64,000 nucleotides of DNA from JAJDZL01 sp965220665 (GCA_965220665.1 CBDCQQ010000005.1:2232001-2296000); one strand, 5' to 3'; positions 7,858 to 17,087 are shown, numbered from the stretch's first letter. Notes: a model not told the origin generated them from the letters alone. Numbers and translations: made by a program.

Positions 7858-9513
7858 GTGCAAGAATTCAACCAAGTTAACTACCAAACCGATCCGTCGA
7901 AATATCAACATTGGAGAATCGCTATTGAAGCGCCAATCGCATACCTGTCGGCGGATGTGGATGAAAATGCCGGATTGCGCCCAGGTTATAAGCTTAAGCT
8001 GAATAGTTACGATTTAGGTGTCGATATTGAGCTTAACGATGCCTTGAACCGAATTCGATTTGAACATCCGGAAGTTCGAACAGTCATTGTTACCAGTGCC
8101 AAGGACCGGGTTTTTTGTTCAGGTGCAAATATTTTCATGCTCGGTTCAAGCAGTCATGCCTGGAAAGTCAACTTCTGTAAATTCACCAACGAAACCCGAA
8201 ACGGCATAGAAGATTCATCTGCCAATAGCGGGCTTAAGTTCATCGCAGCGATTAATGGTGTTTGTGCAGGGGGCGGTTATGAGCTTGCGCTTGCGTGTGA
8301 TGAAATCATACTGATCGATGATCGCTCCAGTGCGGTCAGCCTGCCTGAAGTTCCACTGTTGGGGGTTTTGCCGGGTACAGGTGGATTGACGCGTCTAACC
8401 GACAAACGACGGGTTCGACACGATTTGGCTGACGTATTCTGTACAACAGCAGAAGGTATTCGAGGCCAAAAAGCCAAGGACTGGCGACTGGTTGATGATA
8501 TAGCCAAACCCGCGGTGTTCGACACAAGAGTTAGAGAACGCGCGCTGCAACTGGGCGAGTTGAGTGATCGACCAGCCAACGCCCGCCCGGTCATACTGCA
8601 ACCGGTTGAGCGCGAAGAAACTGGAAATGAAATTTGCTATCAGCATGTCAGCATTGAGATTGACCGAAAGGCGCGTACAGCATCATTCACAATTTCAATA
8701 CCGACGGAATCAACTACTGCAATTGTGGAAGATTTCGAGGAGGCTGGCGCTGACTGGTACCCGCTACGGCTTGCTCAGGAATTGGATGATGCCATTCTAT
8801 GGATGCGCACCAATGAACTCGAAACGGGAGTCTGGCTGATAAACACGAGAGGAGTGATTGAATCGGTACTATGGATGGACCGAATCCTGCTTGAAAACCA
8901 GGATCACTGGTTCGTTCGGGAGACAATTGGTTATCTGCGTCGCGTCTTCAGTCGACTTGACGTCAGTTCAAGAAGTCTGTTCGCGATTATCGACGAAGGA
9001 TCATGCTTTGCCGGCAGTTTCTTCGAGTTGGCACTCGCCTGTGACCGAAGCTATCACTTGTCCCTGCCGGGTGAAGACAGTGCACCGAACATAGCTTTGA
9101 GCGAAATTAATTTTGGCGCGCTGTCTATGCTTACTGGAGAAAGCAGACTGGTGCGAAGATTTTATGGAAACTCCAAAAAACTGGACTTACTCAAAGCAAA
9201 GGTGGGGAAGGCAATTGATGCTGATTTGGCTTATGAATTGGGTTTGGTAACCATTAATCCAGATGAACTTGACTGGGAGGATGAAATTAGAATTGCAATT
9301 GAGGAGCGTGTTTCCATGTCGCCGGACGCACTGACTGGTATGGAATCCAATCTTCGGTTTAATGGCCAGGAAACAATGTTGACTCGAATATTCGGTCGAC
9401 TCACAGCATGGCAGAACTGGATATTTCAACGTCCGAATGCAACCGGAGAATCCGGTTCACTCAAGGTGTATGGTTCGGGCGAGAAAGCAAAGTTTGACTG
9501 GGACCGCATTTAG
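7858..9513 (+). CDS. boxC: benzoyl-CoA-dihydrodiol lyase / 2,3-epoxybenzoyl-CoA hydrolase BoxC
   Basis: 551-residue protein of the enoyl-CoA hydratase/isomerase (crotonase) superfamily with the two-part BoxC architecture. It should open the ring of 2,3-epoxybenzoyl-CoA to 3,4-dehydroadipyl-CoA semialdehyde plus formate. The N-terminal half shows the CoA-binding and oxyanion stretch RVFCSGANIFMLG, then AAINGVCAGGGYELALACDEI and LPEVPLLGVLPGTGGLTRL. The second half has a further crotonase-like segment (IIDEGSCFAGSFFELALACDRS). The start is GTG at 7858, with AAGGA upstream. It is followed by boxB after 27 bp. Length and motifs match the family well. Confidence 0.92.
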   Translation: MQEFNQVNYQTDPSKYQHWRIAIEAPIAYLSADVDENAGLRPGYKLKLNSYDLGVDIELNDALNRIRFEHPEVRTVIVTSAKDRVFCSGANIFMLGSSSHAWKVNFCKFTNETRNGIEDSSANSGLKFIAAINGVCAGGGYELALACDEIILIDDRSSAVSLPEVPLLGVLPGTGGLTRLTDKRRVRHDLADVFCTTAEGIRGQKAKDWRLVDDIAKPAVFDTRVRERALQLGELSDRPANARPVILQPVEREETGNEICYQHVSIEIDRKARTASFTISIPTESTTAIVEDFEEAGADWYPLRLAQELDDAILWMRTNELETGVWLINTRGVIESVLWMDRILLENQDHWFVRETIGYLRRVFSRLDVSSRSLFAIIDEGSCFAGSFFELALACDRSYHLSLPGEDSAPNIALSEINFGALSMLTGESRLVRRFYGNSKKLDLLKAKVGKAIDADLAYELGLVTINPDELDWEDEIRIAIEERVSMSPDALTGMESNLRFNGQETMLTRIFGRLTAWQNWIFQRPNATGESGSLKVYGSGEKAKFDWDRI

Positions 9514-9540
9514 GTTGAATTACTTCATTGATTATTGATT

Positions 9541-10971
9541 ATGACAACTTCTATCAACTACAACGAAAAAATTCCAAACAACGTTAATTTAAGCGAAGAT
9601 CGGGCGTTGCGACGCGCATTGGAGCACTGGCAGCCGAATTATCTGAATTGGTGGAAGGAGATGGGCCCGGACGGAACGGGCAATTATGACGTCTATCTTC
9701 GAACAGCAATCAGCGTCGACCCCAAGGGCTGGGCAAACTACGATTACGTGAAGATGCCGAGCTATCGCTGGGGTATATTTTTAAGCCTGCCAGAACATGA
9801 CAGAAAGATCCATTTTGGTGATCATAAAGGTGAAGATGCCTGGCAGACTGTACCCGGTGAACACCGAGCCAATTTGCGTAGAATTATTGTTACCCAGGGT
9901 GATACTGAACCGGCATCTGTTGAGCAGCAGCGCCACCTTGGACATACCGCACCGAGTCTTTACGATCTTCGAAACATTTTTCAGATCAATGTCGAGGAAG
10001 GGCGACATCTATGGGCGATGGTATATCTGCTGCATAAGTACTTCGGACGCGACGGTCGAGAAGAAGGTGAAGCTTTGTTGGAACGCCGAAGCGGAGAGGA
10101 AGACAATCCGAGAATTCTGCAGGCATTCAATGAGAAAACACCCGATTGGCTGGCTTTTTTCATGTTTACCTACTTCACCGACCGCGATGGTAAGTTTCAG
10201 CTTTGTGCGTTGGCAGAATCGGGATTTGATCCATTGTCGCGAACAACCCGATTCATGTTGACTGAGGAAGCACATCATATGTTTATTGGTGAGTCGGGAA
10301 TATCCCGTATTCTTCAGAGAACCTGTCAGGTCATGAATGAATTGAAGACCGATGACCCACACACTTTGCGTGAAAATGGCGTTATTGATCTGGATACTGT
10401 GCAGCGCTATCTCAATTTCCATTACAGTGTGACAATTGACTTGTTTGGCGCGGATGAATCCAGCAATGCTGCAATTTTTTACTCCAGCGGTTTGAAGGGA
10501 AGATTCGAAGAAAGCAAACACGATGACGATCACCGGTTGAGAGAGGACTGGTATGGCGTATTGGAAGTTCGCACCGGAAAGCTTGTCGAGCGTCAAGTAC
10601 CGAAACTGAACGCGCTGAATGAGGTTCTTCGAGACAATTTCATCGCAGACAGCATCCGAGGAGTTAAGCGTTGGAATCGGGTAATGGAAAAATCAAATAT
10701 TCCTTTTCGACTGGTATTGCCGCACAAGGCCTTCAATCGAAAAATTGGCTCATTGGCTGGTGTCCGAATTTCTCCGACAGGTAAGGTAATCACTGAAGCG
10801 ACCTGGAATGCTGAGATTGACAATTGGCTGCCATCCGAATCAGATCGCGCATTTGTTGCAAACTTGATGGGTAGAGTTGCAGAACCAGGACAGTTCGCCA
10901 ATTGGATTGCACCTCCAGCTTTCGGAGTTAATGGACAGCCAGCGAATTTTCAATACGTTCGATTCGATTGA
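9541..10971 (+). CDS. boxB: benzoyl-CoA 2,3-epoxidase, oxygenase subunit BoxB
   Basis: Di-iron oxygenase subunit of 476 residues that inserts oxygen into benzoyl-CoA to give the 2,3-epoxide. Carboxylate-bridged di-iron ligand motifs are visible as EEGRH (about residues 152-156) and EEAHH (about 242-246), at the spacing expected for BoxB. The ATG at 9541 is used; a TTG two codons earlier is unlikely. The enzyme needs electrons from the reductase BoxA, which is absent from this window. It sits in line with boxC and the beta-oxidation-type genes that process the ring-opened product. Confidence 0.93.
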   Translation: MTTSINYNEKIPNNVNLSEDRALRRALEHWQPNYLNWWKEMGPDGTGNYDVYLRTAISVDPKGWANYDYVKMPSYRWGIFLSLPEHDRKIHFGDHKGEDAWQTVPGEHRANLRRIIVTQGDTEPASVEQQRHLGHTAPSLYDLRNIFQINVEEGRHLWAMVYLLHKYFGRDGREEGEALLERRSGEEDNPRILQAFNEKTPDWLAFFMFTYFTDRDGKFQLCALAESGFDPLSRTTRFMLTEEAHHMFIGESGISRILQRTCQVMNELKTDDPHTLRENGVIDLDTVQRYLNFHYSVTIDLFGADESSNAAIFYSSGLKGRFEESKHDDDHRLREDWYGVLEVRTGKLVERQVPKLNALNEVLRDNFIADSIRGVKRWNRVMEKSNIPFRLVLPHKAFNRKIGSLAGVRISPTGKVITEATWNAEIDNWLPSESDRAFVANLMGRVAEPGQFANWIAPPAFGVNGQPANFQYVRFD

Positions 10972-11052
10972 TCGAATTCTGTGTCACTTCAAGAGCCTTG
11001 GCTCATTTGACTTCCGGTTGGATTTGAGTGGTAAGGTGACTTCTGCATTGCG

Positions 11053-12564
11053 ATGGATATTCAAGTGAACCTTGACTCTCAAAACGCGAAGGTGTTTGTT
11101 GCAGGTGCCGGTCAAATGGGTATGGGTATCGCCCAACTGGTAGCGCAGTCGGGACACTCGGTATTGCTGTACGATGTCTGCCAAGCGCGGTCTAAATCGG
11201 CGAAAGAAATTCTTGGTAAAACATTCGAGCATTTGGTGGGTAGGGAAAAGTTAAGCTCAGAGGAGGCAAACCGGGCTTTCTCCCGCATCGAACTCGCATC
11301 AGACCTGGCTGACGCGAGTCAAGCCGGAATTGTCATTGAAGCAATTGTTGAAGACCGGGTGGAAAAAAGGGCGTTATTTCAATCCTTGGAAGAGTTCGTG
11401 TCCTCGAAGTGTATTCTAGCTTCCAACACCTCGTCATTGTCGATAACTGAACTCGGTAGCGGACTGAATCATCCAAACCGGCTGGTAGGTATGCATTTTT
11501 TCAATCCAGCACCTGTAATGAAACTGGTTGAGGTGATTTCGGGTATGAAAACTTCATCTGCCATCGCTGATCAGGTGGTCGATCTAGCCAAGACCTGGGG
11601 CAAGATTCCTGTTCGAGCGAATTCAACGCCTGGTTTTATCGTCAATCGAATTGCACGGCCATTCTATGCGGAAGCACTGGCTTTGCTACAGGAACGAACA
11701 ATTGAACCTGTTGGTTTGGACCGCTGTTTCAGGGGTGCGGGTTTTCGTATGGGACCTTGTGAACTCATGGACTTGATTGGACACGATACAAACTATCAGG
11801 TCACAACGTCGATCTTTGAAGCAAACTATTTTGATCGTCGATTTACGCCATCCCTGATACAAAAATCTCTCATTGATGCCGGATTCCTTGGTAGGAAGAG
11901 TGGTAGGGGATTCTACGACTACAGTAAAACTCACGATAAGTGTGAACCTGAGACTGTTCCATCAGAACCTGACAAGGTTCCGGATTGGCCAAACCTGTTC
12001 TTACGCGGTTCAAATTCTGTTGCGGATCACATTGATTCAGTACTCAGAAAATTCGGCATTTCCTTTCAGAGAGAGAATAGTTCAATCGGGTGTGAACTAG
12101 AGTCCAATGGCGCAAAATTGCGACTGACAGACGGTCGAATGGCTTCTCAGATGGGAAAGGAAGTCGCTGTGTTTGATTTGGTATTTGAGCTTAATCAAAG
12201 TCCCACTATTGCTTACGCCGTTTCAGACCATTCATCAAAATACTTTGTCTCAGACGTTGAAAATTGGCTTCGTCTGTTTGGAGTTCGACCACTTTTGGTT
12301 CAAGACTCGGCAGGACTTGTAGTTGCGAGAACGGTTGCCATGCTGATCAACGAAGCGTCAGATGCGGTTTTGCAGGGTGTTTGTAGTGAATCGGATGCCG
12401 ATATTGCAGTCAGGGCAGGTCTCAACTATCCGGCTGGTCCATTTGAGTGGTTGAATTTGGTCGGGATTGATTACGTTGTAGATTTCATTGAAAATCTTGC
12501 TAGGGTATATCAGGGTGAGCGTTACCGGGTTAGTCCTTTCTTGCTTCGACGACGATCCAACTGA
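11053..12564 (+). CDS. paaH: 3-hydroxyadipyl-CoA dehydrogenase-like 3-hydroxyacyl-CoA dehydrogenase
   Basis: NAD-dependent 3-hydroxyacyl-CoA dehydrogenase of 503 residues, the PaaH length class. It has a Rossmann motif GAGQMGMGIAQ at residues about 16-26, the catalytic segment IEAIVEDRVEKRALF, ASNTSSLSIT, the His motif GMHFFNPAPVMKLVEV, and a duplicated C-terminal 3HCDH domain (second copy near residues 405-490). It should oxidise 3-hydroxyadipyl-CoA to 3-oxoadipyl-CoA downstream of the box ring cleavage. It lies 81 bp after boxB and 65 bp before the thiolase. The chain-length preference is inferred from context and from the PaaH-like domain order. Confidence 0.85.
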   Translation: MDIQVNLDSQNAKVFVAGAGQMGMGIAQLVAQSGHSVLLYDVCQARSKSAKEILGKTFEHLVGREKLSSEEANRAFSRIELASDLADASQAGIVIEAIVEDRVEKRALFQSLEEFVSSKCILASNTSSLSITELGSGLNHPNRLVGMHFFNPAPVMKLVEVISGMKTSSAIADQVVDLAKTWGKIPVRANSTPGFIVNRIARPFYAEALALLQERTIEPVGLDRCFRGAGFRMGPCELMDLIGHDTNYQVTTSIFEANYFDRRFTPSLIQKSLIDAGFLGRKSGRGFYDYSKTHDKCEPETVPSEPDKVPDWPNLFLRGSNSVADHIDSVLRKFGISFQRENSSIGCELESNGAKLRLTDGRMASQMGKEVAVFDLVFELNQSPTIAYAVSDHSSKYFVSDVENWLRLFGVRPLLVQDSAGLVVARTVAMLINEASDAVLQGVCSESDADIAVRAGLNYPAGPFEWLNLVGIDYVVDFIENLARVYQGERYRVSPFLLRRRSN

Positions 12565-12629
12565 TACGACATCTCTGAAAAAGGCAGACTTTGAATGTGC
12601 ATTGAACACTAGGAATTGATGAGAATGGA

Positions 12630-13838
12630 ATGATGAGTGAAGCATACATCTGTGATGCGATCCGTACGCCTTTTGGACGTTATGCTGGTGCTTTGGCGTC
12701 TATTCGTACCGATGACCTCGCTGCCATTCCTTTGCGTTCGATCATGGTTCGTAATCCGACAGTGGACTGGGAGGCAACTGACGAAGTCGTTCTAGGCTGC
12801 GCCAATCAGGCAGGCGAGGACAATCGAAATGTCGCCAGAATGGGTGTGTTACTCGCTGGGTTGCCCGAATCTGTTCCAGCTACCACCATCAATCGCTTGT
12901 GTGGCTCAGGTATGGATGCGGTTGGTTCGGCCGCTAGAGCGATCAAGTGCGGCGAAGCGGACTTGATCATTGCGGGCGGCGTCGAAAGTATGAGCCGCGC
13001 GCCCTTTGTGATGCCGAAAGCAGATCGGGGTTTCAGTCGAAGCAACACCATATATGACACCACACTGGGTTGGAGATTTGTCAATGACAGAATCAAAGCG
13101 CAATATGGTGTCGACTCTATGATTGCCACAGCCGAAAATGTTGCGCTCGAATGCGGAATCAGCCGAGAAGATCAGGATCAATTTGCATTTAACTCCCAGT
13201 TGAAAGTTGCTCGCGCAAAAGAAATCGGATTCTTTCAGAAGGAAATCGTTTCCGTTAGTCTTCCCACAAAAAAGAGTGCTCTAACTGAGATCAGCGAGGA
13301 CGAACACCCTCGATTGTCTCCACTGCAAGACTTGGCGAAATTAAAACCGATTGATCGTTCCGATGGGACCGTTACCGCAGGGAATGCATCGGGTATTAAC
13401 GATGGCGCGTGTGCACTACTAGTAGCGAGTGAAGCTGCGGTGGATCGATTTGGTTTAACGCCTCAAGTGCGAGTGCTGGGTATGGCTACTGCGGGTTTGG
13501 CACCAAGAGTGATGGGATTGGGACCAGTTCCAGCAACACAGAGATTAATTGAAAGAATTGGTGTAAGTCTTTCTCAGTTTGGAATCATTGAAATCAATGA
13601 AGCATTTGCTGCTCAGGTAGTCGCTGTGATACGCGGTCTTGGACTCGCTGATGATGACGAAAGGATCAATCCGAATGGCGGTGCAATCGCATTGGGACAT
13701 CCTTTAGGTGCGAGTGGAGCCCGTGTGGCTACGACAGCGATCAACCAGATGCATTTAATCGACAGTCGCTACGCATTGTGCACAATGTGTGTTGGTGTGG
13801 GGCAAGGTATTTCAATCGCCCTTGAACGGATAAGTTAG
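12630..13838 (+). CDS. paaJ: 3-oxoadipyl-CoA thiolase
   Basis: Thiolase of 402 residues, predicted to cleave 3-oxoadipyl-CoA to succinyl-CoA and acetyl-CoA, the last step of the box, phenylacetate and beta-ketoadipate routes. The active-site Cys is in NRLCGSGMDA (about residue 91), His in GGAIALGHPLGASGAR, and the second Cys in LCTMCVGVGQG. The beginning (AYICDAIRTPFGRYAGALASIRTDDLAAIP) is typical of the PcaF/PaaJ subfamily. Two adjacent ATG codons at 12630 and 12633 are both possible starts. It is the last gene of the plus-strand box unit; no aldehyde dehydrogenase (BoxD) or dehydroadipyl-CoA hydratase follows within the window. Confidence 0.88.
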   Translation: MMSEAYICDAIRTPFGRYAGALASIRTDDLAAIPLRSIMVRNPTVDWEATDEVVLGCANQAGEDNRNVARMGVLLAGLPESVPATTINRLCGSGMDAVGSAARAIKCGEADLIIAGGVESMSRAPFVMPKADRGFSRSNTIYDTTLGWRFVNDRIKAQYGVDSMIATAENVALECGISREDQDQFAFNSQLKVARAKEIGFFQKEIVSVSLPTKKSALTEISEDEHPRLSPLQDLAKLKPIDRSDGTVTAGNASGINDGACALLVASEAAVDRFGLTPQVRVLGMATAGLAPRVMGLGPVPATQRLIERIGVSLSQFGIIEINEAFAAQVVAVIRGLGLADDDERINPNGGAIALGHPLGASGARVATTAINQMHLIDSRYALCTMCVGVGQGISIALERIS

Positions 13839-14548
13839 TCTGCTCTCAAAAAACGACTGCCGAAGTGAAACAAATCAGGTTTTTGAGTCAAACAGTTTTT
13901 TGCTACGCTCAGTACCGATAGTTTGTTGTCCCTGAATAATTCTTTTATCAGCGATATGTCATTATTGCTATTGAATTATGCTGTGGTTTTTCTGATTCGA
14001 AATCGCCGGAAACGGCATAATTTAATTTAATGAATTGAGGATTAACTGGTAGCCTTCATCAAATTGAGTGACCAAATCGCAATTCAAATTACGAAGGTGC
14101 GCCAAAACATCAACATCTCCAAAATCCCTGGAATTTCGATTCAAAAACAAGCTCCGCTGGTAATGTGCGGACTCCAAATGCACTAAAACGGAAGAAAATA
14201 CTATCGCATCTTGCTTGGAGAATTTATAGTTTTCCTGATACCGTGATGCGTTCTCAACTACCTTTGTATCTAGCGGGATTAAATCGGCGGAATTGAGCAA
14301 ACGAAACTGTACATGTTCAAAATTTGTCACATCTTCGTTAACCGAATGTGTCAGAAGTTTGGATAGTCGACTTAGATCTCCTGATTCGCTTTTGAAGAAT
14401 TCTGAGCGGGCAATTTGTTTAAGTTCCTTATCTAGAACTTCTTTGATTTTTATACGGTCCGTTTTTCGCCTGTGAAGCGTTTCGTATGGCTCGACTAAAG
14501 AATATGCAGGCAAAATCAAATTAACATCGTTCTCTTCACACAAAGCTA

Positions 14549-15744
14549 GTGTAGTGTCCTAAATATAACATTAATTATAAGCATCATCTGTAGTACAATT
14601 AGCATACACCAACTTGGAGGCGGATGTATGCGTGTCGCGTCAGTCATCGAACTATCGGAACAAGAGTGCAGGGAATTAAAGCGTCTTTGCTCGTCGCGCA
14701 GTATTTCAGTCGGATTTCATCAGCGCGTTCGTATTGTGCTTTTGTCATCGGAGGGGAAAACCAACAAACAGATTGCTGCTGAGCTGGGACTATCCCAACC
14801 CACCGTCAGTCAGTGGCGCAATCGATTTGCCGAGGAAAGGATGGAGGGCATCAGGAAAGAACGTCCTCGGGGCGGCAATCATGGCGGAAAAAACACCCAG
14901 GCGCAGGATGAATTGCGCACCAGGATCATTGCTGCGACCACCCAGAGCACTCCTTCTGATGCGACGCACTGGTCCTGCCGCTCCATGGCAAGAGCCATGG
15001 GGACCACTCACAGTTTTGTCAACCGGGTGTGGCTTGCCAATGGCTTGAAGCCGCATTTGATCAAGACGTTCAAGCTCAGCAACGATCCACAGTTTGAACA
15101 CAAGCTGGTGGATGTGGTGGGTTTGTATCTGGATCCGCCGGACAATGCGGTGGTGTTCAGTTTTGACGGGAAAAGCTCGATTCAGGCGCTGGATAGGACG
15201 CAGCCGGGACTGCCACTGAAAAAGGGGCGTTGCGGCACCGTGACCCATGATTACAAGCGTCATGGAACGACGTCGTTGTTTGCGGCACTGAACATCGCAT
15301 CGGGGGAAGTGATCGGGCAATGCTATCGCCGGCATCGCCATCAGGAGGTGTTGAAGTTTTTCAAGGCGGTGGAAAAGACAGTCGACAAGGGGCTTGAGAT
15401 TCATATCATCCTGGACAATTACAGCACTCATAAGCACAAAGATGTGTTGCAATGGATTGACAGGAAAAAGCGGGTTTATCTGCACTTCATACCGACGGGT
15501 TCTTCTTGGTTGAATTTGGTTGAGCGGTTTTTTTCGAAGCTGACGGAAAAGCAGATCCGTCGCGGGGTGTTCACCTCAGTTGCGCATTTGGAAGAGTGCC
15601 TGAAAAACTACTTGGACACCTACAATGAGAATCCCAGACCGTTGGTCTGGACGAAGTCTGTAAAGCAGATCACCGATAAAGTAGCGAGAGGCCGAAACGC
15701 TCTTGCTACCAATATTAATTAAAAGATTATTTAGGACACCACAC
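14549..15744 (+). mobile_element. IS630-family insertion sequence
   Basis: A complete element of 1,196 bp. Terminal inverted repeats begin GTGTAGTGTCCTAAATA on the left (14549) and, on the complementary strand, GTGTGGTGTCCTAAATA on the right (ending 15744): 16 of 17 bases match. It is flanked by TA dinucleotides at 14547-14548 and 15745-15746, the target duplication expected of IS630/Tc1-mariner elements. It encodes one intact transposase and is inserted in the minus-strand PIN gene in the opposite orientation. Intact ends and an intact transposase suggest a recent insertion. Confidence 0.93.
14628..15722 (+). CDS. IS630-family transposase
   Basis: Transposase of 364 residues. The N-terminal helix-turn-helix (TNKQIAAELGLSQPTVSQWRNRF, about residues 45-67) should bind the element ends. 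The DDE catalytic residues can be located as Asp180 (FSFDGKSS), Asp263 (IILDNYSTHK) and Glu299 (WLNLVERFFSKLT), the usual layout of IS630 proteins. An AGGCGG-like ribosome site precedes the ATG. The frame is uninterrupted from start to stop, so the enzyme could be active. Its codon use is more GC-rich than that of the split gene around it, in line with recent arrival. Confidence 0.95.
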   Translation: MRVASVIELSEQECRELKRLCSSRSISVGFHQRVRIVLLSSEGKTNKQIAAELGLSQPTVSQWRNRFAEERMEGIRKERPRGGNHGGKNTQAQDELRTRIIAATTQSTPSDATHWSCRSMARAMGTTHSFVNRVWLANGLKPHLIKTFKLSNDPQFEHKLVDVVGLYLDPPDNAVVFSFDGKSSIQALDRTQPGLPLKKGRCGTVTHDYKRHGTTSLFAALNIASGEVIGQCYRRHRHQEVLKFFKAVEKTVDKGLEIHIILDNYSTHKHKDVLQWIDRKKRVYLHFIPTGSSWLNLVERFFSKLTEKQIRRGVFTSVAHLEECLKNYLDTYNENPRPLVWTKSVKQITDKVARGRNALATNIN

Positions 15745-15821
15745 TAGTATTTGCTCGCAACTTGAATGTTGTTCTTGACGAAAAGCAAGCTCAAGCACGA
15801 AATTTGATTCCACATAGACGT

Positions 15822-16280
15822 TCACACTGCTGCTTCGAATTCTATACGGCCATTTTCCACAGCATTCAATAGGCCAGAATCACTAATCCAATTGGGAGCG
15901 CTTTGATGCTTGTACGTCAATAGGTCAGGCCAGATAATGTCTCTCAGCCAAGTTTGAATTAGCATTTCCAATGCATATCCACTTATTTTGTTTACATCCA
16001 GATGCGTATCTTCGTAATAAGGCGCTAATTCGGAGCGCATATCAGCCTCGTAGGTCGGTGGAATGAGATCCGGTTCAGTTCCGGATTCTTTCCACATAAA
16101 TAAACGGTCTGGAGTTGCAATGATGAAGTAGTCAACATCAGTCACATTACCATGAGCAGCCATATTGCGCCGCGTATGAGTCGCCCATTCGCTAGTCTTT
16201 CCGAATCGCCCTTTAATATCGATGACGGCTTTTAACTCACCTCTACTGTTGTACACAGCGAGGTCTGCTCTTGAACTCAT
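15822..16280 (-). CDS. PD-(D/E)xK nuclease-like protein paired with the PIN gene
   Basis: Protein of at least 152 residues. Its N-terminal part SSRADLAVYN...LKAVIDIKGR places an Asp ahead of a D-x-K (DIKG) strand, the pattern of PD-(D/E)xK endonuclease folds, followed by FIIATPDRLFMWK. The frame stays open upstream to 16349 and reads IPAIEIGISM, plausible family sequence, but offers no ATG, GTG or TTG; the ATG at 16280 is therefore a minimal start. An out-of-frame ATG lies near 16336, so a small frameshift at the 5' end is possible. The stop overlaps the PIN gene start. I recall similar pairs of a short nuclease-like protein and a PIN protein in cyanobacteria, but have not verified this. A toxin or defence role is speculative. 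Confidence 0.6.
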   Translation of the reverse strand: MSSRADLAVYNSRGELKAVIDIKGRFGKTSEWATHTRRNMAAHGNVTDVDYFIIATPDRLFMWKESGTEPDLIPPTYEADMRSELAPYYEDTHLDVNKISGYALEMLIQTWLRDIIWPDLLTYKHQSAPNWISDSGLLNAVENGRIEFEAAV

Positions 16281-16352
16281 GCTAATTCCAATTTCAATAG
16301 CGGGGATTGCTCGATTTGAATCTGAACTGATATCATTTGCAATGCAAACTCA

Positions 16353-17087
16353 ATTTTACTAGAGTGTGTAATAGGTCTCAGTAAAAGGTTTATGAGAGTT
16401 TTGCGTGAAAACATTTTGGGGAACTGAAAATATTGTCACCAATCAATTTCCGACAAATTCCCCGGCAAAGAGCAATTGAGTGAGATTTATGCGCCTGAAA
16501 TGACTAGCCTGAACATGATCACGCTCAAGAATCCGCGGCGCTTCTTTCAATTCCCGTTCGTGATAAGAACTGTCTGCACAAAATGCCAGCGCGGGAGAAA
16601 CGCAAGGTGAATTTTTTCTTTCAATATTAGGCAGACAACCGCAAATTCAGTGGGAATTTCCCACATTGTCTCAAGAATCGGCTTCGATTTGTGACTGGCG
16701 GCAAGCAACTGCACGCTTCAGCAGTGTCGTTTGACGTCTGGCCAGGTGGATTCGTACTGATTCAGCATATGTGGCTGAACAGGCAGTGCGGATTGAAATC
16801 AAGCCGCCAGTTTGACGGGCGGCAGTGCAGGCGCGGTGGGTTTTGTTCGTTTTCTCGTGTTGCCGGTGAGCCTGAGATACTAGAACACTCGTCTGGGCTG
16901 GCACTTAAGGCGCGTCATCTGCTCGGAAATTGACTGACCGTTTTATTTCCGAAGTTGGCTTGTAGTATTAAATGTTAATATTAATGGTAGATTTGTCTTT
17001 GGATTGAAATTTTTGACAAATTGGTCAAAGGTTGAATTCGAGAATCAGACCTTTCAACTGGAATTTCACTTCATTTGAATCAGATGA
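16353..17087. other. 735-bp gene-free stretch with a GC-rich core
   Basis: No supported gene. The part from about 16500 to 16930 is clearly richer in G and C than the flanks and contains an imperfect inverted repeat with arms GCCGCC (16803-16808) and GGCGGC (16818-16823). Short open frames exist on both strands (about 77-80 codons), but none reads like a known protein. It may be a decayed mobile-element remnant left beside the IS630 site. The last 150 bp are AT-rich again and precede the end of the EamA gene. Confidence 0.35.

Larger units (their letters stand above)
14022..15825 (-). pseudogene. PIN-domain protein gene split by an IS630-family insertion
   Basis: The gene reads from a GTG at 15825 for 27 codons, is interrupted by the element at 14549-15744, and continues from 14546 to a stop at 14022. 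Deleting the element and one TA copy restores one continuous 201-residue frame. The rebuilt protein has all four acidic positions of a PIN ribonuclease: VESN near the start (Glu instead of the usual Asp), a second acid in PAYSLVEPYE, FSKQDAIVFSS in the middle and NSRDF near the end. The GTG start overlaps the stop of the upstream gene in a GTGA, so the pair was translationally coupled. The 3' fragment alone could start at a TTG (14543) but would lack the first catalytic acid. A toxin or nuclease role is inferred from the fold. Confidence 0.85.

Noticed and set aside
14543..14543. TTG at 14543 as the real start of an intact PIN protein
   Set aside because: It would lack the first strand and first catalytic acid, which are found in frame on the other side of the IS630 element.
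14790..15485. 231-codon minus-strand frame inside the IS630 transposase
   Set aside because: Antisense shadow of the transposase; no domain recognisable.
16671..16933. Two overlapping open frames of about 80 codons on opposite strands
   Set aside because: Neither has a ribosome site nor a recognisable motif; a transposase remnant was considered, but no family could be named.
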